NCBI GenBank assembly: GCA_015350385.1
Contig: WNKI01000002.1
Span: forward strand, 7,432,276 to 7,496,275
Direction: 5' to 3'
Length of the DNA stretch: 64,000 nucleotides
DNA from: Aculops lycopersici
Lineage: Eukaryota > Arthropoda > Arachnida > Trombidiformes > Eriophyidae
Shown here: in pieces, positions 57,314 through 64,000 of the stretch
How the letters are laid out: the number at the start of each line of letters is the position of its first letter
How positions within the stretch are numbered: the stretch's first letter is position 1
Made by a program: the position numbers and the translations under genes
The notes under the pieces: generated by a model
Seen by the model: the letters and a program-made list of their open reading frames with translations, nothing else
What the model was told of the DNA's origin: nothing
Databases searched by the model: none

Positions 57314-60121
57314 GCTCCGTCTCTTGATATTGGAGAAAGAATAAAGGATTTGAATGAACGATGATGATGATGATGATAATTATGATTGTTCTTTTGGTTC
57401 CTCTGCTCTTTGGCCTTCTCTTGGATGCTCACTTTGTTGACGCGCGTCAATTCACACACAAGTCGCCGCTCAGGTGACTTACTCTCTCCTTCTTCAGTTT
57501 TGGATAGAAAAGTAAAAGTTTGGCTCCATTGCAATTCAAATGGATTCACTCCTCACTAGTTGTCCACAAGTTTGTTTGGCTCATGGGTGGCGACATTTCA
57601 TGTTTTTTCCCTTGTACAAAATGACAGCAAAGCAACACAATGGCACTTTCTTTTTTGTCCCGAGTTCTTTCTTCAATTCTTTGCCCAGTTTCCCACTCCC
57701 TCTCCTCCCACCAACAAAACTGGCGACAGTTTTTTCAATTTGCTCCTTTGGACGCCGTCGTTGTCGCCGCCGTCGCCGCCTTAGCCTCAGGTATTATTAC
57801 TTATGCGATTATAATCAGCGAAAAGATGTCAGCAAAGCAAATGAGCGACACTAGCTTTGGGCTACAACATTTAGTTTAGTTCAAGAAAGATGGTTTCGCT
57901 CGTTCGGTTTCAATGGCTAACGAGGAAATTGGAAGAGGAGAAATCAAAAAGAAAGTCAGTCAGTTGAGAGAAAAGTTGACTTACTAGTGGACTCTTTGCT
58001 CAAGATTAAGGGAGTTCAAAGTTAAGTAGCTGAAGTGAGGCGGCCGAGGTAAAGATGGCAGGTAAAAAGGAAAAGTGATCACAACACTCGAGTGGCCTAG
58101 TGGCCGACGGTCGGTGGTTGGTGGTTGGTAGTGGCACACAGTGGAGGACACAATGGGGCGCCAATCGGGCGAAACAAAGTGACAGCCAGTGGCGCCAGCA
58201 AACTTGACCGACTGGCTCATCGAGGAGCGATACTTTACCTGGCTAAGTTTACCTTTATTCTCCAGTATTCCTCTCCAACAGTGTCCTCCGCTATCCTCTC
58301 TGTGGTAGATTCAAGTCAACCACAAAGCGAGTCAAGTCATGTCGAAAGAGGCAAAAAAGTTGGACGACGATGATGATGATTTAGGAGCGCCGAAGGTAGT
58401 GTTTGTTTGTAAATTATGCATGAGTAGCGACAACAGGTTGTCCCCGGATAAAATAGGACCACTGTTCCTGGTTAGTGGGTAGCGGTAAATAATCTAGAGG
58501 CCGCTAATAAAGCTGGCGACGTAAAAGTCGTGTCTCGTGGGTCTAGCGTCGCCGTCGTGGTCTCCTAGATGTTCGTGTTATTTTGCCAGCCCCTAATTGA
58601 TTTTGGTCGCATCCTCGTGGTCCTCATCGTGGTCGTCAAGAGTGGCCATGCGGGTTGACCAGTTTGCTTGCCACTGGTCCCGTTCTGGTGGGCCGCCAGG
58701 TAAGCAGCTAAGCAGGTAAGCAAGTGAGCAGCGGCCACTTGGCGCCCACATGATTTTTACCTGCCCGCTCAGCTGCCTGTCGACCGGAGTTTACCTGACG
58801 ACTGCTCATGTTCACTCTCACTCTCACTCTCACTATGGCGCTGGCCTTAAATGAATGAGCTACTAGTCGACGAGTTGACGACGACCACGAGGGATACCAT
58901 TGTGTTCGGTGAGATGAGTTTAGTTTAGTTGAGTTGAGTTGAGTCGAGCAGTCAGCGCCCAGGTAAACTGACGGAGGCTAGTCAGCAGCTCGCGCGTGTT
59001 TTACTCTTAATTGTCGGCTTCTCTTTTTTCTCTGTCCTAGTGGCAGTGGTAGTGGCAGTGGTGGTGGTGGTGGATACTCTTGTTGTTGTTAGCAAGTTTG
59101 GCATAAAGGCAACGAGAGAAATATGATCGGCCTTTTGTGGCCCTCGCCCGGAGCAGTGGCTGGTGGCGGTGTTACAATTAACCTGGCGGCAGCTGATGCT
59201 GTTACCCTCGAATTGGATGAGAATCACAGAGGAAATCAACTTTTGCTTTTGATGATTATTTCTCCCTCTCCCTCTCCCTCTCCCTTTCGCTCATTGTGGG
59301 CTAGTCGTTGGATCAAAATAGAAAAGGTGGTCATGCAAAAACTGGGCTCACTATCGCCAATCATGCTGCTCTTTTTCTTTACCTAATCGCCGCGATTCCT
59401 AACGAGAAATTTGATTTCCTCGCTCGTCGTGGTGGATGGTGGAAAGGGAACAAATTGAACAGCAACAGATCACACACAAACTCGGCCACTTTAAAGAGAG
59501 AAGGAGAGCAGCCAAAAAGGCCAAGCGGTCGGCAAGACCAACTGGCCAAGTTGGGACGAGTTCATCAGGAGAAATCAAATATCATATGCCGAGTCTATTG
59601 GCGGTGGTGTTGGAAAGACGACGCTCGCGATGATTACAATGATTATGATGATCATCATTATCATTGCGCGTCGTCTCATTACCTGATCGCATTCCGCGCA
59701 ACTTTCTTGATCTCTCACACAAACTCTCGGGGACGCTAAGGAGGATTTGGTTGCGTCTATTTTATCTTATTTTTTTTGATGGCCACTTGGTTGGTTGCGG
59801 AATTCACTTTTGGGCTCGGGTTTAGAGTTGGAAAGGTAGAAATCAAATCAAGTGAGCAACATAACAATTACACACTCCGGTCCCATGATTCCAGCTCATC
59901 GTCAACTCATCTCATTTGCTCTCTCTGGAGTTTCCACTCAGACTTGGATTGGTCGCCCCGATCTAGTTGCCCGAGTGGCCCCTAATTTTGGCCTAATTAG
60001 CGGACGACGGCGCATCGTCTCCTGCTCTCTCTCTTTGTGTCTAGTTGACTGCAGTCGCCGGGGGCCAATCAAAGAATCCGAGAAGAGGAGCGAGGCATTA
60101 GGTTCAGTCTAGTGGGTAACT

Positions 60122-60123
<2 letters not shown>

Positions 60124-60155
<32 letters not shown>
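60124..60155. repeat. (GA)n microsatellite
   Basis: About 32 bases of GA. Confidence 0.95.
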
Positions 60156-60157
<2 letters not shown>

Positions 60158-61175
60158 GAGCGTCGGTGGCAAGTCTCATTTACTTTCCGATGGCCACTTT
60201 TGCGCGGCCAGTAAGCCACATGGGAAATTGGCGATGCGGGTTAATCTAGCAAGCGAACGGGAGAGCAGGAGACAAAAGGCAAACAGAGTGACCGCCGTCG
60301 AGTGGTTGGCCAACTCGCCCTATAGTATAGCTGCGCGAGTTAGTCACTCTTCTCGCCCTATAATGTCGGAAGTGAGCAGGCAAAAGAGCAATTGGCGAGC
60401 GATTGGCGCAACGCACCGCGCGACAAGCGACACAATGAGCAATGACGTCGGCGGCGCTAGTTGTGCGAGCGGCGAGCTCGCCGCGAGTGTGCGGCCTATA
60501 AGCGTCGCGTGGCCAGTCGATCGGATAGGGGGCCAAGTGTTGGTTGTGGCACTCGCCACGAATCGTCGCTCGAAGTGCCACCACTTGTCGCTCACGTTCC
60601 TTGGTCCGTCATCGTCGTCGTCATCTCGGTGGCAATCGCGTTTATTCATGTGACACACACACACACACACTAACACTAACACTTTTACATAACCAACCAG
60701 CTAATAAATGGACAACCGTCCGAGAGAAATGAAGAATGAAAAGGCGAGCGTAACTCCCTGGCCCCCCGTATGGGCCGCGACACACGCGCCTCCAACTTGA
60801 GGAATCCAACTGGAGAGAGAGAGCGAGAGAAAGGTGAACGTGAAGTGGGCATTATTTCATTTGCATTTGTGCGTTTGTGCGTTTGTGCCTTTGGCCACCG
60901 TTCCTGCTGCCGCCTCTCCTCCTCCTCCTCCCGCAAACTGCTCAGCGAGTTACGTAAGTCTCGTGACCACAACTTTGCGTTAAGGTGCACGTAATGTTGG
61001 GCTAGCCAACGCGCGACCATTCATCACACGCAAAGTAGCAGCAGAGGAACGTGTAAAAGCAGCCACCAAATTGGCCACTAAACCACCGAGCGGCCGGCAG
61101 TTGGCCTACTGTTTGCTCCTTTGTTGACCAGTGCGCCAGTAATGATATTTTGGCATCAAACCAAACCAAACCCAA

Positions 61176-61205
61176 CGTAACGTAACGTAACGTAACGTAA
61201 CGTAA
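61176..61205. repeat. (CGTAA)n pentanucleotide array
   Basis: Six exact CGTAA units. Confidence 0.95.
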
Positions 61206-61322
61206 TGCAGCGTAGCGCTCAACTCAACGCGCGGCTCAATATTTGAATTTGCTTCCTCAATGACCCTCGCCCAAAACTTGCTTTGCTCATTTGGTGCAAA
61301 TGAACAGCGAGACTCTATTGGC

Positions 61323-61323
<1 letters not shown>

Positions 61324-61363
<40 letters not shown>

Positions 61364-61395
61364 AGTAGTAGTAGTAGTAGTTGTTGTTGTTGTTG
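61324..61395. repeat. (CTG)13 (TAG)6 (TTG)5 compound triplet array
   Basis: Three adjoining triplet repeats in the same register. They give false polyalanine/polyvaline frames. Confidence 0.95.
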
Positions 61396-63347
61396 TGGTT
61401 GATGATGATAAGTCTCCAGCGACCTCCAATGTGAAGACCGACGATCGGATGGGCAGCAGCCGCGGCGGCGGCAATAGAAATACCAGTAAAGTGAGCATCA
61501 CGTACAGTAGTTGCGCCGCTTAGTCCGTTATGAACTATGAACTATGAACTATGATGATGAACTACCGGCCATTCAAGTGCCGCTCGCATGACTGGCTGAC
61601 AGGGATAAGCAGCGACGAGCAGTTCAATATGGACAAATGGCACTTGGCGCCTGTTTAGTTGGCGGACGTTGTCTGGCGCAGTTCATTATACTATCGGCTG
61701 GCTGGCTGGCTGGCTGGCCACAACCACCGAGCGAACTAATCAGATTTGAATCGACGGTAGTGGATTAACTGGCGCTCCTCCTTTTTCAGGTGGCGCCGCA
61801 TCTGCATCGTGAACTGCGGGGCGACCATTTGACACGACGGCGACGTCGTGGTCGTCTTGTCAATCGATTGCGCGACGCGTGCGCCACCGGAGCTCCCATC
61901 GCCTCAAGCAAAACGATTGCCCTCGAGCCTCAGAGCGATTCGAGGCAGAGAAAACTCATAAGGTCACAGCCGGGAACGTTGGCATACACAGCAGAAACCG
62001 ATTTGCCGGTAAACTCGCCTCACCTGGCGCCTCTCTCTCATTCGGGAAGTCATGCTTTTTTCAGCGTGTGCATGGGTCTGTGTTGCGCGCACAAGCGCCG
62101 CCGTCGCTCACACAGCTTACATGAGCAACGCGGAATACGATGGACGACAATTATCGGCCAGGTGAAGTGGCCAGTCGATTGCGTCGTCGTCGTCGTCGTT
62201 ATCATCCATGTTATCGTCGTCTTATCATCGTGTTCCTGGTCGTAAGCGTCGCGCGCTCACAGGACTTACCAGTCTTCGATTGGCCGACTAGAAAAGCGAG
62301 GGTCAATGGTTCCTCTTATTATTATTGCCCAATAGTTTCCAATCACAACTATCCAGTTGCGGTGAGATGGTAGTTTGTTACTTTTGACTTCAACTTCGAA
62401 AAGATAACATGAAGCCAAAAACTAAAACTAAAACACTGGCCAGCAGAACCTACAAACAACTACTCGTGACTCGTGTGACACGATTTACGATAATAGCCCC
62501 CCAGAAAAAGTTTGTGCCCCCAAAAAGAGAAACTGTTTTATCCGACTCTCGATTCTTAAACTAGATGAACTAAATGAAACAAGGGAGGCGAAAAGAGCAG
62601 TGATTTTAATTGACTGCATGTCCCAGCGGCTAATTGATTCTCGGACATGAAATCTCGCTCGCTCGCTCTTCGTAACGTTTCGTTTCGTTCATTTTATTAA
62701 CTACTTAAACTACGAAAAAGACATGAGCCTTTGTTTTGTTGCTTTGTCTTGACTCTCATGCAGTTGATCGCGTGGAAAGTAAGTTCCTGAATGGATATCC
62801 TGTTCATCTCTTTTACCTGTTCACCTTTTCGACTGGCCATTTTTTGTTGCTTTTGTTCTCTCTGACTCTCTGAATCTCGTTTCTATCGGACTATCGAACC
62901 AACGTGAACGGACGAGGAGAAAAGAAGGAGAAAGAACTAGACAGTGGGTCGGGGATCAGAACATCAACAGGTGGGCTGGCCACTTCCGTCGCGGGGAGAG
63001 GCGAAAGTGGAATCTGATTTGATCGGAATTCCTTTTTATTTCGAGGCATTCGTATGGGTGCGCCGGTTGCGCCAACCTCTTGGCTTTAATCTCATCCACT
63101 TTGCTCTCTTTCTTGGTCTTTCTCTCTCTCTCTGGTCTCTGAGGAAGACTCACTCGCTCGCCAATTCAAATCTATCGGAATGAATCACATCAAACGCTAT
63201 GAGCAGTCGGATGGCTAACGTCACCTGCGAGCAGATGATTGATACTTTGGCGCGAGCGCAACTCGCGCGACTCCAGTCAAAAGAGCAGCCATGTCGTGCG
63301 TCAAAGAGGGAACAGTTTTCCATCGCGTCTCTCTCTCTCTCTCTTCA

Positions 63348-63383
63348 AGATTTAAATTCAGAGATTCAGCTGAATTTAAATCT
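63348..63383. repeat. Hairpin with 14-bp arms
   Basis: AGATTTAAATTCAG and CTGAATTTAAATCT pair exactly around AGATTCAG, which partly repeats the arm. Confidence 0.85.
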
Positions 63384-64000
63384 CTGTTTTGATTGCTAAA
63401 CGCATTGAGGTCCCAAAATCTTTTTGCCGCCCACAAGCGCCACCGAGATTTTGTAGCGCGGCTGCAAAGTGCGAGTTAGTTTGACATGACACAAGACGTC
63501 ACATTGGCGCGCACAAACACAGACTAGTCACTTGAATGAAACTTGATACTTCCACCTCAACCTCAACCTCCTCTTTCTCCTGATTTGAGATAAACTTTTG
63601 AAATCTTTCAATGGCTCAACTGGCTGACATTCAGGAAAAGGTTGACTGAGGCACGATGGGCGACACACGACAGGCGCGCGACTCGCCGCCAACCAAGCAG
63701 CCAGCCAGCCAGCCGAGCGTCACAGTTAAGTGGCAATTGTTTCAAGTGGATTATAGTAGCAGCCACCACTCAACTCTGCCATTTGCATTTGTGTGCATGA
63801 CTTTACAGGTAATAATTGTCGGTTTCGCTCGATTGGAGTTGTGTGTTGTCATCGTTTCTATCTTGAGCTGCGAATAAATAGAATCAAAGTCGTTGTTGTT
63901 CTTGTCGTCGGACATCTTGTCAAATAGTTACACGAAGTTAACATGAAACGAACATTCTCCTCTTCCTTTCGCTAGTTGTGATGTTAGTTTTGACAATTTG

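Larger units (their letters stand above)
54001..64000. other. Non-coding 5' flank of disco, distal part
   Basis: No gene could be supported up to the window edge. Eleven CAGGTAA words occur, seven within 58.05-58.97 kb. Long AC, CT, GA and CTG/TAG/TTG runs are present. A gene with exons beyond the edge cannot be ruled out. Confidence 0.5.

Noticed and set aside
25664..64000. All CAGGTAA words as 5' splice donors of unseen exons
   Set aside because: They occur on both strands, often as inverted pairs, and are not preceded by frames of coding character. A few could still be donors.

Overview
The window looks like an arthropod nuclear genome, most likely a chelicerate such as a mite. The protein-coding genes are animal genes with no or few short GT-AG introns. 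They include a disconnected/basonuclin-type zinc-finger gene of the arthropod kind, a stand-alone PHM without a PAL half, and a cysteine-rich secreted protein of a type common in arthropods. I saw no transposase or reverse-transcriptase reading frame and no convincing tRNA, rRNA or CRISPR.

The first 22 kb is gene-dense. In order: i-AAA protease YME1L (-), THO complex subunit THOC7 (+), an unrecognised ER-luminal glycoprotein ending in RDEL (-), eIF1A (-), CDK9 (+), a three-exon secreted cysteine-rich protein (-), peptidylglycine hydroxylating monooxygenase PHM (+), Mediator subunit MED7 (-), FAAH2-type amidase (+), and a Kv-channel-interacting EF-hand protein (KChIP, -). YME1L/THOC7 and eIF1A/CDK9 are head-to-head pairs that probably share promoters. 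THOC7/ER protein and PHM/MED7 are tail-to-tail pairs with short 3' spacers. Three gene products act in nuclear transcription or mRNA export (CDK9, MED7, THOC7), but I see no sign that the cluster is a functional unit. The KChIP gene appears to start about 3 kb further upstream, in a separate first exon near 25.5 kb.

From 25.7 kb to the end the only gene I can support is disco (36.1-37.5 kb, -), an almost single-exon, polyglutamine-rich C2H2 transcription factor. It sits inside roughly 10 kb and 26 kb of non-coding DNA. This DNA is packed with microsatellites, including many of the usually rare ACG/CGT triplet class, and with perfect hairpins. It also carries a marked excess of CAGGTAA (about 39 copies on both strands, in at least three clusters and in perfect inverted pairs) and of CCACTTG (about 30). 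I read it as the regulatory landscape of a developmental transcription factor gene. The motif excess is the most interesting signal in the window, but it was counted by eye and needs a computed background.

Coordinates of multi-exon genes come from matching splice sites, reading phase and protein content by hand. Start codons were moved to the first ATG wherever a longer open frame began at a non-ATG codon.
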